DNA from: Candidatus Saccharibacteria bacterium CG_4_10_14_0_2_um_filter_52_9
GTDB taxonomy: Bacteria > Actinomycetota > Acidimicrobiia > Acidimicrobiales > RAAP-2
Direction of reading: 5' to 3'
Assembly (NCBI GenBank): GCA_903970515.1
Contig: CAJCJA010000034.1
Coordinates: 1 to 64,000 of the forward strand
Length of the DNA stretch: 64,000 nt
Under the pieces are notes generated by a model that had not been told where the DNA came from, ran no database searches, and saw only the letters and a list, made by a program, of their open reading frames with translations. Of this stretch, positions 45,619 to 53,184 are shown one piece after another (within the stretch, counting starts at the first letter, position 1; the number at the start of each line of letters is the position of its first letter). The translations under genes were made by a program, and so were the position numbers.

Positions 45619-47784
45619 ATGAAATCCCTCGCTCGCATGAGCGTTCGACGCCGATGGTTGGTGCTGGTCGCATGGATCGCTCTCTTCATCGGGATCAACA
45701 TCGCTTCGTTCAACATTGGCTCGTCGTATTCAAACTCCTTCAGCCTTCCGGGCACGAACTCCACGCACGCGCTGCAGTTGCTCCAAAAGGGCTTCAAGTC
45801 CAAGTCGGGCGACGCTGACGACATCGTCTTTTCCGTCTCGAAGGGCAACATCGAGTCGCACGAAGCGACGATCGACGCAATGCTCGCGAAGGTAGCGAAA
45901 CTCAAGAGCGTCGCGAGCGTGGTCTCACCATTCTGCACCGCGAGCAGCGCGTCGTGTCCCGGGGCACTGCAGTTAAGTCCCGGCCACAAGATCGCCTACG
46001 CCGTCGTGGACTTCACCAAGCAGGCGAATCTCCTGAAGAAGGCGAACGTCAGGGCCGTGCAGAACACGGGCGAAACCATCCGCTCCTCGAGTCTCTCCGT
46101 CAACTTCGGTGGCAACGCCTTCGAGCAAGTTGACTCACCCGCCGGAAGTCCGGGTGAGGGACTGGGTCTGATCGCGACCGCGATCGTGCTCTTCCTCGCC
46201 TTCGGATCCCTTTGGGCCATGATCTTGCCGCTCGGTGTCGCTCTCTTCGCCATTGGTATCGCGTCGGCGGCGACGACGCTGCTCAGTCACGGACTCTCCA
46301 TCGCGCAATTCGCGCCCATCCTGGGATCACTCATTGGCTTGGGGGTCGGCATTGACTACGCCCTCTTCATCGTCACGAGAAGTAGACAGAACCTGCGCCA
46401 AGGCATGAGCGTGGAAGAGGCGATCGTCACGTCGGTGAACACCTCTGGTCGCGCCGTGATGTTCGCCGGCCTCACGGTGTGCATCGCGCTACTGGGCATG
46501 TTGCTGTTGGGCTTCTCCTTCCTTGACGGGCTCGGCATCGCCGCCGCACTGACGGTCTTCATCACGATGCTCGCGGCGTTGACCTTGCTACCGGCGTTAC
46601 TCGCCTTCCAAAAACACCACGTCTTGAGTCGCCGTGAGCGTCGCAAGCTCGCCGCGCAAGGACCTGAGCCGCTCGTCGTCCAAGGCGGTTGGCAGCGATG
46701 GGCGAACTTCGTCGCCAAGCACCCTCGACGACTGTCCGTCATCGCCGTCATTCTCATCGTCACGCTCGGTCTGCCTCTCTTCTCACTGCACCTGGGAATC
46801 TCTGACGCGGGCTCGGATCCGTCCAGTTCGACCACGCGCATGGCCTACGATCTGCTCGCGAAGGGCTTCACCCCCGGATTCAACGGACCACTCGAGGTCG
46901 TTGGTTCCATCCACAACAGCGCCGACAAGACCGCCATGGAGAATCTCGACGCGTCGCTCTCGGGAAAGCCCGACATCATTTTCGTGACGCCACTGAAGAT
47001 CAACCCACAGGGCACGACCGGTCTCATTACCGTGGTCGCAAAGACGAGTCCCCAATCCACACAGACCTCGGACCTCATCACGGCACTTCGTGATCGCTAT
47101 ATCCCCGACGCGACATCGACCTCGCACACGGAGATCTACGTCGGCGGTGAAACTGCACTTTCGAACGACTTCTCGGGCGTACTCGACGGCAAGATCCCGT
47201 TGTTCGTCGCGATTATCGTTATCCTCGGCTGCCTCTTGCTCATGGTCGCGTTCCGTAGCATCCTCATCCCACTGACCGCCGCACTCATGAACCTGCTCGC
47301 CGTCGCGGCGTCGTTCGGACTCGTGGTGGCGGTCTTCCAGTGGGGTTGGGGCAACGCCTTGATAGGTTCGGGTACCGGACCGATCGAGTCCTATCTACCA
47401 ATCGTCATGATCGCGATCCTCTTCGGCCTTTCGATGGACTACCAGGTGTTCCTCGTTTCGCGCATGCACGAAGAGTGGGTCAACACCAACGACAACGAGA
47501 AGGCGATCATCCACGGCCAAGCGAACACCGGACGCGTCATCACGGCGGCGGCTCTGATCATGGTGTGCGTGTTCTTCTCCTTCGCGGTGGGCGGGGAGCG
47601 TATTATCGCCGAGTTCGGCATCGGGCTCGGTGGCGCCGTCTTGATGGACGCGTTCATCTTGCGTACGGTGCTCGTGCCATCGTTGATGCACTTCTTCGGT
47701 AAGGCCAACTGGTGGATGCCCAAGTGGCTCGACCGCGTGGTTCCCCACGTCGCGGTCGAAGCGAACGAGGCGCCCCAGCCTTAG
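45619..47784 (+). CDS. MmpL-family RND transporter
   Basis: A 721-aa inner-membrane protein with 12 predicted helices in two halves, each with a large extracytoplasmic loop. The proton-relay helices carry the MMPL signatures GLGVGIDYALFIVTR and FGLSMDYQVFLVSR. MmpL proteins export lipids or hydrophobic compounds; the substrate is unknown. An LPGTNS segment near residues 48-53 lies in the first loop. It is divergent from the Nudix gene with an 83-bp gap and has no MmpS partner nearby. Confidence 0.92.
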   Translation: MKSLARMSVRRRWLVLVAWIALFIGINIASFNIGSSYSNSFSLPGTNSTHALQLLQKGFKSKSGDADDIVFSVSKGNIESHEATIDAMLAKVAKLKSVASVVSPFCTASSASCPGALQLSPGHKIAYAVVDFTKQANLLKKANVRAVQNTGETIRSSSLSVNFGGNAFEQVDSPAGSPGEGLGLIATAIVLFLAFGSLWAMILPLGVALFAIGIASAATTLLSHGLSIAQFAPILGSLIGLGVGIDYALFIVTRSRQNLRQGMSVEEAIVTSVNTSGRAVMFAGLTVCIALLGMLLLGFSFLDGLGIAAALTVFITMLAALTLLPALLAFQKHHVLSRRERRKLAAQGPEPLVVQGGWQRWANFVAKHPRRLSVIAVILIVTLGLPLFSLHLGISDAGSDPSSSTTRMAYDLLAKGFTPGFNGPLEVVGSIHNSADKTAMENLDASLSGKPDIIFVTPLKINPQGTTGLITVVAKTSPQSTQTSDLITALRDRYIPDATSTSHTEIYVGGETALSNDFSGVLDGKIPLFVAIIVILGCLLLMVAFRSILIPLTAALMNLLAVAASFGLVVAVFQWGWGNALIGSGTGPIESYLPIVMIAILFGLSMDYQVFLVSRMHEEWVNTNDNEKAIIHGQANTGRVITAAALIMVCVFFSFAVGGERIIAEFGIGLGGAVLMDAFILRTVLVPSLMHFFGKANWWMPKWLDRVVPHVAVEANEAPQP

Positions 47785-47861
47785 CCCTTGAGCAGGGACA
47801 CCGCGTCAGCGCACGGCGTCGCTCGCCACCCCAAGAAGAACCCGGCGACAGCGACGACTGC

Positions 47862-48170
47862 TCAGAGAACGGTGCGCTCTGCGGGCTCCCCCACCGTCAG
47901 AGCGAGTGCCACCTCGTCGTCGTCGCTCAACCCCTCGGCGTCACGGATCGACGCTTTGATGGGTACGAGATACCCGCCGTCTTTTGGAACGAGCGACGTC
48001 GACCAACTGGAGCGGCCAATCTGTGCGCGCACCGGAATCACGCCCCATCCGTAGCTCACGAGCGAGGAGAGCGCGCGTAGTTCTTCGCTTTCCTCCCTAG
48101 GGACGCGTACGAAGTGGAAGGGTGACGGACCACGCCAATAGAAGATCTCGCCACGAAATTGAAGACGCAC
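47862..48170 (-). CDS. DUF1905-domain protein
   Basis: A 102-aa protein from GTG 48170. It matches DUF1905: MRLQFRGEIFYWRGPSPFHF at the N-terminus, then GWGVIPVRAQIGRSSW and LVPIKASIRDAEGL. The domain is a small beta-barrel often paired with a YdeI/OmpD-like part, which is absent here. No activity is known. It is alone between convergent and divergent genes. Confidence 0.8.
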   Translation of the reverse strand: MRLQFRGEIFYWRGPSPFHFVRVPREESEELRALSSLVSYGWGVIPVRAQIGRSSWSTSLVPKDGGYLVPIKASIRDAEGLSDDDEVALALTVGEPAERTVL

Positions 48171-48231
48171 GTGGGCACATTAGCAATTCAACGAATTCGC
48201 TTTCGTGCCACTTCGTCCGACGACGTCAACG

Positions 48232-48251
48232 CGCGATCAAGCCTGATCGCG
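48232..48251. repeat. 8-bp hairpin between divergent small genes
   Basis: CGCGATCA and TGATCGCG flank an AGCC loop, a perfect palindrome 62 bp upstream of the DUF1905 start and 82 bp upstream of the plus-strand gene at 48334. It could be an operator; no T-run follows. Confidence 0.35.
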
Positions 48252-48333
48252 TCGCGGCGCGGACAGGAGACGCTCTAAGGTGTCGATGACGTCGCCGCGG
48301 GGGCGACAGTCATCGTGACGTGAGGACGAGACT

Positions 48334-48741
48334 GTGTGGTTGTTTCGACCCAACAGAGTGGTGTCGGATCTAGGAACCATGTCAGCCGACGCCCCGCACT
48401 TTCGCGGTGGCATCCGACGAGGGAATTTCACCTCAGGGGTGAACGATACGTGGCCCCTCGCACGCCTTGACGTCTTCTCCAACGGACTGCGCATCGGACC
48501 TAGCACTCGTTTCGTTCGCCCCTTGGTGCCAACGTGGGAAGTCCAACTCGACGAACTCACGGAGTCCCAAGTCATCACGTGCATGGGGAGCAAGGGCGTG
48601 CGCTTCCGTGCGAGCGATCCCGCTGATTGGATTGTGTTTTGGACGTTTCGCCCGAGCGAGGTCATTTCGTACCTGAGCGGCCACGGCGTGAATGTCAATG
48701 AACAGGTCCGACGAGTGCCTTTCCGCCACCCCGACCGGTGA
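48334..48741 (+). CDS. Hypothetical protein, 135 aa
   Basis: A small soluble protein from GTG 48334, or ATG 48379 giving 120 aa. It has no signal peptide or membrane helix. An alternating beta-rich pattern (ARLDVFSNGLRIGPS, VPTWEVQLDELTE, VRFRASDPADWIVFW) is reminiscent of PH-like stress-response domains, but I cannot name a family. The coding call rests on the regular codon use and the absence of a better frame; the opposite-strand frame at 48237-48830 is judged its shadow. Confidence 0.6.
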   Translation: MWLFRPNRVVSDLGTMSADAPHFRGGIRRGNFTSGVNDTWPLARLDVFSNGLRIGPSTRFVRPLVPTWEVQLDELTESQVITCMGSKGVRFRASDPADWIVFWTFRPSEVISYLSGHGVNVNEQVRRVPFRHPDR

Positions 48742-48759
48742 GCCACCAAACGCGTTGAT

Positions 48760-49401
48760 CTACTCCGTCGAGCATTTCCACGCTTCGAGCCCTTCGTGAA
48801 ACGCGAAATAGACGACCGCCGCACTGGCAATGGGGTCCGCCCACCACCAACGAAGCAACGCGGTCAACGCAATGCCGAGCAACGTGCTCGCGCTGAGTAA
48901 GGCGCACAGCGCGGTCTCCTTCGCGTCCAGCATCACGAGTCGCGCCAACGCTCCTTCACCGCGACGCAACAAATCGGCGGCGGTGCGAGCTTTCAGCGCG
49001 GCGAGCCCCGGCATCAGCACGCACGACGCGATACAGACGACGAAGCCGAGTGCGTTCTCGCTCGCTCGCAGATGAACACTGAGGGCGTAGATCGCGCTCG
49101 CGAGCACGTAACCGACGAGGGCGAAGAAGAGTAACGCGACGAGGCGGTGCGAACGGTGCCTCGCTTGGGGCGTCGCTCGATCACCGCTCAACATCGAGCG
49201 AAGTTGACTGAGGACGACCGCCGCACTCAACACCTCGATCACCGAGTCCGACCCAAACGAAAGCAGCGCCACCGACGACGCCAGGGCGCCACTTATGAGC
49301 GCGGCGAGCGCTTCCGCGACGGCGGCGAAGACCGTGGCGTACTCGAGCGCTACAGCGCGCGTCGCACTGGCGTCGGTGCGTGCTCGCGTCTCTTCCATCA
49401 T
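48760..49401 (-). CDS. Cation-diffusion-facilitator-like membrane protein
   Basis: A 213-aa protein with about six helices, from ATG 49401 (tandem ATG with AGGGTG upstream). It has a CDF layout: ALLSFGSDSVIEVLSA in helix 2 and LDAKETALCALLSAS in helix 5, then a conserved WWWADPIAS. The zinc ligands of helix 5 (HxxxD) are replaced by ETALC, and the cytosolic domain is nearly absent. It may move another cation or not transport. The longer frame to 50040 is antisense to the globin gene. Confidence 0.8.
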   Translation of the reverse strand: MMEETRARTDASATRAVALEYATVFAAVAEALAALISGALASSVALLSFGSDSVIEVLSAAVVLSQLRSMLSGDRATPQARHRSHRLVALLFFALVGYVLASAIYALSVHLRASENALGFVVCIASCVLMPGLAALKARTAADLLRRGEGALARLVMLDAKETALCALLSASTLLGIALTALLRWWWADPIASAAVVYFAFHEGLEAWKCSTE

Positions 49402-49452
49402 CGTCACCCTACGTCTGGCGCACGATTGTCCACCCTCCGTACACTTGGCGAC

Positions 49453-49908
49453 ATGACCCAAAGTATCTACGAGGTGGCGGGCGGTGACGACGCGTTCCTC
49501 CAACTCGCTCATGCGTGGCACGTACGATGTCTTGACGACCCGGTCGTCAGTCACGCCTTCTCCCACGGATTTCATGCGGAACACACCCAACGCCTCGCCG
49601 CGTACTGGATCCAAGCACTCGGTGGTCCGACGCACTACGGCGATTCGATGAGCAATGAGTCCGAGGTCGTGCGAATGCATTCGGGCAACGGCGAGCACGT
49701 CGAGATGGACGAGCGGGCGATTGACTGTTTCGCCCAGGCGCTCGACGACGTGGGCTTGAGCCGTGACCCACGTCTGGCGTCGACGCTCATGGAGTACTTC
49801 CGATGGTCGACCCAGACCATGGCGTCGTATCCTCATTCGAAGGACGACGTCCCTTCGGACCTCGCCTTCGCCTACTGGTCCTGGGAGGGCCCGGTCACCC
49901 ACGACTGA
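49453..49908 (+). CDS. Truncated haemoglobin, group II-like
   Basis: A 151-aa globin from ATG 49453. The sequence YEVAGGDDAF starts the fold, RCLDDPVVSHAF and YWIQALGGPTHYGD follow trHb helices, and the candidate proximal His76 is in RMHSGNG. The C-terminus WSTQTMASYPHSKDD is typical of this actinobacterial trHb branch. It would bind O2 or NO and may serve in NO defence. It is divergent from the CDF-like gene with 51 bp between the two starts. Confidence 0.88.
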   Translation: MTQSIYEVAGGDDAFLQLAHAWHVRCLDDPVVSHAFSHGFHAEHTQRLAAYWIQALGGPTHYGDSMSNESEVVRMHSGNGEHVEMDERAIDCFAQALDDVGLSRDPRLASTLMEYFRWSTQTMASYPHSKDDVPSDLAFAYWSWEGPVTHD

Positions 49909-49936
49909 GCTGCCGGGGGAAGGATCGCGAAGACTC

Positions 49937-51643
49937 TCAGTCCTGGAGCGCCAACCAGCGTTCTTCGGCGGCGCTGAGCGCCATCTGCACGCTGTGCAGT
50001 TCCTCGGCGAGCTTTGCTTGTTCGCGATAGTCGCTGACACTGAGAATCTTGTCGCCGATCGTGCGCTTCTTTCGCTCGAGGCGCGTCATCTCCTTTTCGG
50101 CGTCGCGAAGCTGACGACCACGAGGCGCCGAGGCCGAGGAGTTGGCATCGGTGAATGCATCTTCCCGCGATGGCGATGAGCCGCTCGAGTTCGCGTTCGT
50201 ACGAAGGATCCACGCGTCGATGCCCCCGGGAACCTCGGCGATTGTGCCGTCGGCGTGAATCTCAAGCAGCCGTTCCGTCGTGCGGCTGAGGAAGGTCCGA
50301 TCGTGGGACACGACGACGACCGTACCCGACCACTGACGAAGGAACTCCTCGATGAGTCGAATGGTCTCGAGGTCGAGGTCGTTCGTTGGTTCGTCGAGGA
50401 ACAACACGTTGGGGCGACGCGCCAGGGCGAGGAGCAGTTGCAGGCGTCGTCGTTCGCCGCCGGACAAGTCTTTCGCCTTCGTCAACGTCAGCGCGCCCGT
50501 GAACCAGAACCGCTTCATTAGAGCAACGTCTTCGAGTGAGCCAGGTTTGCCTCCTGGCCCCGCGACCAGTTCTTGCACACTCAAGTTGAGGTCGTAGCCC
50601 TCGTTGCCTTGCTCGAAGTACGACGTCACGACGGTAGGTCCCCGCTTTACGGTCCCGCTCGTAGGAACGAGACGCTGATCGAGTAGGTCGATCAAGGTTG
50701 ATTTTCCAGCCCCGTTCGCTCCGACGACGCCCACTCGTTCGCCGGGTCCGAGCTCAAGATTCACGTCGACGAGGACCCTTCGATCATTCGTATAAGAGAA
50801 CGAGACGTTATGAGCCTTGATTACCGTAGTACCGAGTCGCGGCATCGTGATGTTGAGATCAAGTGTGCCCTCGCGAGCGAGTGCCTCGGGTCGACGCGCC
50901 AGAAGTCGCTCCGCAGCATCAATGCGCGCTTGAGGTTTCGTGGAGCGAGCCTTCACCCCTCGTCGCAGCCACGCCAACTCGGTGCGCGCGAGGTTGCGTC
51001 GTACCTGTTCGCTCGCCAGCGCCTGCTCCTCGCGAATCGCTTGTGCCTCCAGCAACTTGGCGTACCCACCCGCGTGCACGAAGACCTTGCCACGATCGAT
51101 CTCGAGCATGCGCGTCGTCACCTGGTCGAGAAGAAATCGGTCGTGGCTCACGAGGACGACCGCGCCCCGAAACTCTAAAATTTGCTGTTCGAGCCATTGA
51201 ATGGCACCCAGGTCCAGATGGTTCGTCGGTTCGTCAAGGACCAGCACGTCGAGGGAAAGTGCGAAGATCCTCGCCAGCGCCACTCGTTTCAGCTGCCCTC
51301 CGGACAGATGCTCGACCTGGGTGTCCACCTCATCGAACATGCCGAGTCGATCGAGCGCGGCGTCCACCTGCCAGCCGTCACCGAGTGCTTCACGCACGGT
51401 CCCACTCGGCAGTGTTGGCACCTGTTCGAGGAAACCAATCTGGACGCCCTTCGCGCGACGTAGCGCGCCAGCGTCGGGTTCTTGGAGACCACTGATCACC
51501 CGCAACAGGGTCGACTTGCCGGCACCATTGATGCCCACCACACCGATTCGATCGCCCGTTTGAATCGTCAACGAGAGGTCGTCGAAGAGCGGACGATCAA
51601 AACCCTGAAGCGACACGTTCTGCAGATCGATGAGTATTGGCAC
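49937..51643 (-). CDS. ABC-F family ATPase
   Basis: A 568-aa protein with two ABC cassettes and no membrane part. The first Walker A is GINGAGKST, with signature LSGGQLKR and LDEPTNHLDL. The second is GANGAGKST, with signature LSGGERRRL and LDEPTNDLDL. An interdomain linker rich in Arg follows cassette 1, and a C-terminal coiled coil (about 505-565) resembles Uup. ABC-F proteins act on ribosomes or on DNA/RNA structures. It starts with GTG 51643. The next plus-strand gene begins 52 bp away. Confidence 0.93.
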   Translation of the reverse strand: MPILIDLQNVSLQGFDRPLFDDLSLTIQTGDRIGVVGINGAGKSTLLRVISGLQEPDAGALRRAKGVQIGFLEQVPTLPSGTVREALGDGWQVDAALDRLGMFDEVDTQVEHLSGGQLKRVALARIFALSLDVLVLDEPTNHLDLGAIQWLEQQILEFRGAVVLVSHDRFLLDQVTTRMLEIDRGKVFVHAGGYAKLLEAQAIREEQALASEQVRRNLARTELAWLRRGVKARSTKPQARIDAAERLLARRPEALAREGTLDLNITMPRLGTTVIKAHNVSFSYTNDRRVLVDVNLELGPGERVGVVGANGAGKSTLIDLLDQRLVPTSGTVKRGPTVVTSYFEQGNEGYDLNLSVQELVAGPGGKPGSLEDVALMKRFWFTGALTLTKAKDLSGGERRRLQLLLALARRPNVLFLDEPTNDLDLETIRLIEEFLRQWSGTVVVVSHDRTFLSRTTERLLEIHADGTIAEVPGGIDAWILRTNANSSGSSPSREDAFTDANSSASAPRGRQLRDAEKEMTRLERKKRTIGDKILSVSDYREQAKLAEELHSVQMALSAAEERWLALQD

Positions 51644-51694
51644 GAGACTCAGGTTAATGACGAGGTCTCTTCGAACCCACCGAGTAGTGAAGGT

Positions 51695-51844
51695 ATGAAC
51701 AGTGGTCCCATTCCCTTTCAGCTCACGTTGGTAATGGTCACAGCGGCGTTGTTCTCAACGTTTGACGATGCCGAGAAATTCAGCCACTACATCGTAGAAT
51801 TGACGCAACGTCCGATTCATCAATCGGCCTGGGGAGTATCGTGA
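51695..51844 (+). CDS. Very small protein (49 aa), first of a three-gene cassette
   Basis: A 49-aa frame with a hydrophobic stretch near residues 8-24 and a polar tail. I cannot name a family. Its stop codon overlaps the GTG start of the next gene as GTGA, and AAGG lies close to its ATG. The tight overlap and the matching overlap of the following pair are the main support for it being real. It could also be read-through of a longer non-coding frame. Confidence 0.4.
   Translation: MNSGPIPFQLTLVMVTAALFSTFDDAEKFSHYIVELTQRPIHQSAWGVS
51812..51827 (+). repeat. 6-bp hairpin before the 51841 gene
   Basis: CCGATT and AATCGG flank a CATC loop, ending 3 bp before the GGGGAG ribosome site of the next gene. 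It could affect that gene's translation. Confidence 0.3.
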
Positions 51845-52167
51845 TCGCAATTTGGCATTGGTTCTTGCAGGTCACCGGCACCGACAACGAAGCGAGCCGA
51901 TGGTACGCGTTCTGGAGCGGATTCGGTGCTGACTTCACTGAAGGCGCCGTCTTCTTAAGCATCGTGGCGTTTTATCGTCGTCACAAGTGTCAGAGTTGCT
52001 GGCGACCCGCGTTGAAGGGTGGTCTCGGGCGTGTTGAGGGGACGCATTACGAAACCTGTCACAAACACACCAACAACAAGGACCATCAAGCGTTGCAAGA
52101 GCAACACAAGATTCGCCATCCCGAGATGCACGAACATCTCGCCAAGGGAACGAGTTCGCTCCCATGA
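51841..52167 (+). CDS. Small phage-like membrane protein with Cys/His motif
   Basis: A 108-aa protein from GTG 51841 with GGGGAG upstream. A hydrophobic helix (about 22-44, WYAFWSGFGADFTEGAVF) is followed by HKCQSCWRPALKGG and GTHYETCHKH, a Cys/His pattern that could bind zinc. It then has a charged tail. The layout recalls small membrane proteins frequent in actinobacteria and actinophages, whose function is unknown. It overlaps the next gene as ATGA. Confidence 0.65.
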   Translation: MIAIWHWFLQVTGTDNEASRWYAFWSGFGADFTEGAVFLSIVAFYRRHKCQSCWRPALKGGLGRVEGTHYETCHKHTNNKDHQALQEQHKIRHPEMHEHLAKGTSSLP

Positions 52168-52430
52168 CGTTCTTTGATCGATGGATATGGCCCGCGGGCG
52201 GTTCGGGCGGCATTCCCGGCGACGTGGTCGCGACGCTGATCTGGGTCATCATCGCGGGTATCGCCACGACAATCCTTTATCCCCCCTTACGCAGGGCCAT
52301 TGAAAGAACCATCAAACGCCACTTTGAAGAAGGAACAGCCGAATTACACGCGAAGCTCGACCACATCATCGAACATCACCCCGATATCCCGCCTTTTATA
52401 TCCAAGGAGAAGAAGAGTTCGACTCCCTGA
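52164..52430 (+). CDS. Small membrane protein (88 aa)
   Basis: One transmembrane helix (about 20-43, VATLIWVIIAGIATTIL) followed by an amphipathic, His- and charge-rich tail (AIERTIKRHFEEGTAELHAKLDHIIEHH). There is no enzyme motif. It is coupled to the preceding gene by a 4-nt overlap, so the two proteins probably work together. It is similar in size and layout to small actinophage proteins, but that relation is inferred from pattern only. Confidence 0.62.
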   Translation: MTFFDRWIWPAGGSGGIPGDVVATLIWVIIAGIATTILYPPLRRAIERTIKRHFEEGTAELHAKLDHIIEHHPDIPPFISKEKKSSTP

Positions 52431-52488
52431 GCCACTTCGCCGCGCACGTTCTAGAGTCAGGTCGTCTGAATGCGTGCGCCACGAGCCA

Positions 52489-52555
52489 CTCGACCTGAGC
52501 TCATCTGCGCGTCGTTGCCTTGATTGAGAAAGGCAACGACGCGGTGACGGTCGAG
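52489..52555. repeat. Two-tier inverted repeat downstream of the small-protein cassette
   Basis: A 14-bp perfect stem (CGCGTCGTTGCCTT with its complement; 52508-52521 and 52530-52543, 8-nt loop) is enclosed by CTCGACC 52489-52495 pairing with GGTCGAG 52549-52555. No T-run follows. It lies 59 bp after the cassette and 59 bp before the Ddn-like gene. Confidence 0.5.
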
Positions 52556-52613
52556 GATGTCTAGCATCGAGGCATGACGCAGCGTTACGCAACACACGCG
52601 ATGATGACGCCCG

Positions 52614-53033
52614 ATGCGTGAGGAACTGCTCGTCGCGCTATCCAAAGGGAACTCGGGTGACATGGCCGAGAGAACGATTGACATCACCACGATCGGGCGA
52701 CGATCGGGCCAACCTCGACGAATCGAGATCTGCTTCTATCGAGTCGGCGAGACGACGTACCTCAGTGGTATTCCACGAACTCGCCCACGCGATTGGTTGT
52801 TGAATCTCGCGGAGAATCCCGACTTCGTTTTCCACTTCAAACACGGCGTGACCGCCGACGTGCCGGCCATCGCGAGCGTCGTCACCGAAGTTGGGGAACG
52901 TCGAGCGGTGCTCGCGAGCATCGTCGACGAATTCAATGCGCATCATGGTCCCGCGAACAATCAGCCGCCCGCGGTACTCGACGAGTGGGTGCAGTACAGT
53001 CCCCTCGCCAGGGTGTCGTTTCTCGATGCATGA
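52614..53033 (+). CDS. Deazaflavin-dependent nitroreductase-family protein
   Basis: A 139-aa protein of the Ddn/FDOR split-beta-barrel family: ITTIGRRSGQPRRIEI near residues 24-39, YLSGIPRTRPRDWLLNLAENPD in the middle, and HVTADVPA-like strand. Related actinobacterial proteins bind coenzyme F420 and reduce quinones or nitro compounds; some bind other cofactors. No F420 biosynthesis gene is in the window. ATG 52614 has no strong ribosome site. It is isolated from other genes. Confidence 0.8.
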   Translation: MREELLVALSKGNSGDMAERTIDITTIGRRSGQPRRIEICFYRVGETTYLSGIPRTRPRDWLLNLAENPDFVFHFKHGVTADVPAIASVVTEVGERRAVLASIVDEFNAHHGPANNQPPAVLDEWVQYSPLARVSFLDA

Positions 53034-53184
53034 CGACAAAATGACACCGCGCATCGAAACGCGCTGGTTCCGGGAATAGTGTCACGAGCGTCCCTCACGT
53101 CACTCGACCTACTCACCAAGAATCAATTTCGACCGTCAGTTTGAGCTACACGTCAGTGGCAACGCTGTGCTGCGTGTTGGCTTC

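Noticed and set aside
48237-48830. Minus-strand frame of 197 codons overlapping the gene at 48334
   Set aside because: It is Arg/Ser/Thr-rich without recognisable structure and would overlap the CDF-like gene; the plus-strand frame is the better coding candidate.
49402-50040. N-terminal extension of the CDF-like frame
   Set aside because: It is antisense to the truncated globin and ABC-F genes and adds no membrane or motif content; ATG 49401 gives a normal CDF-like start.
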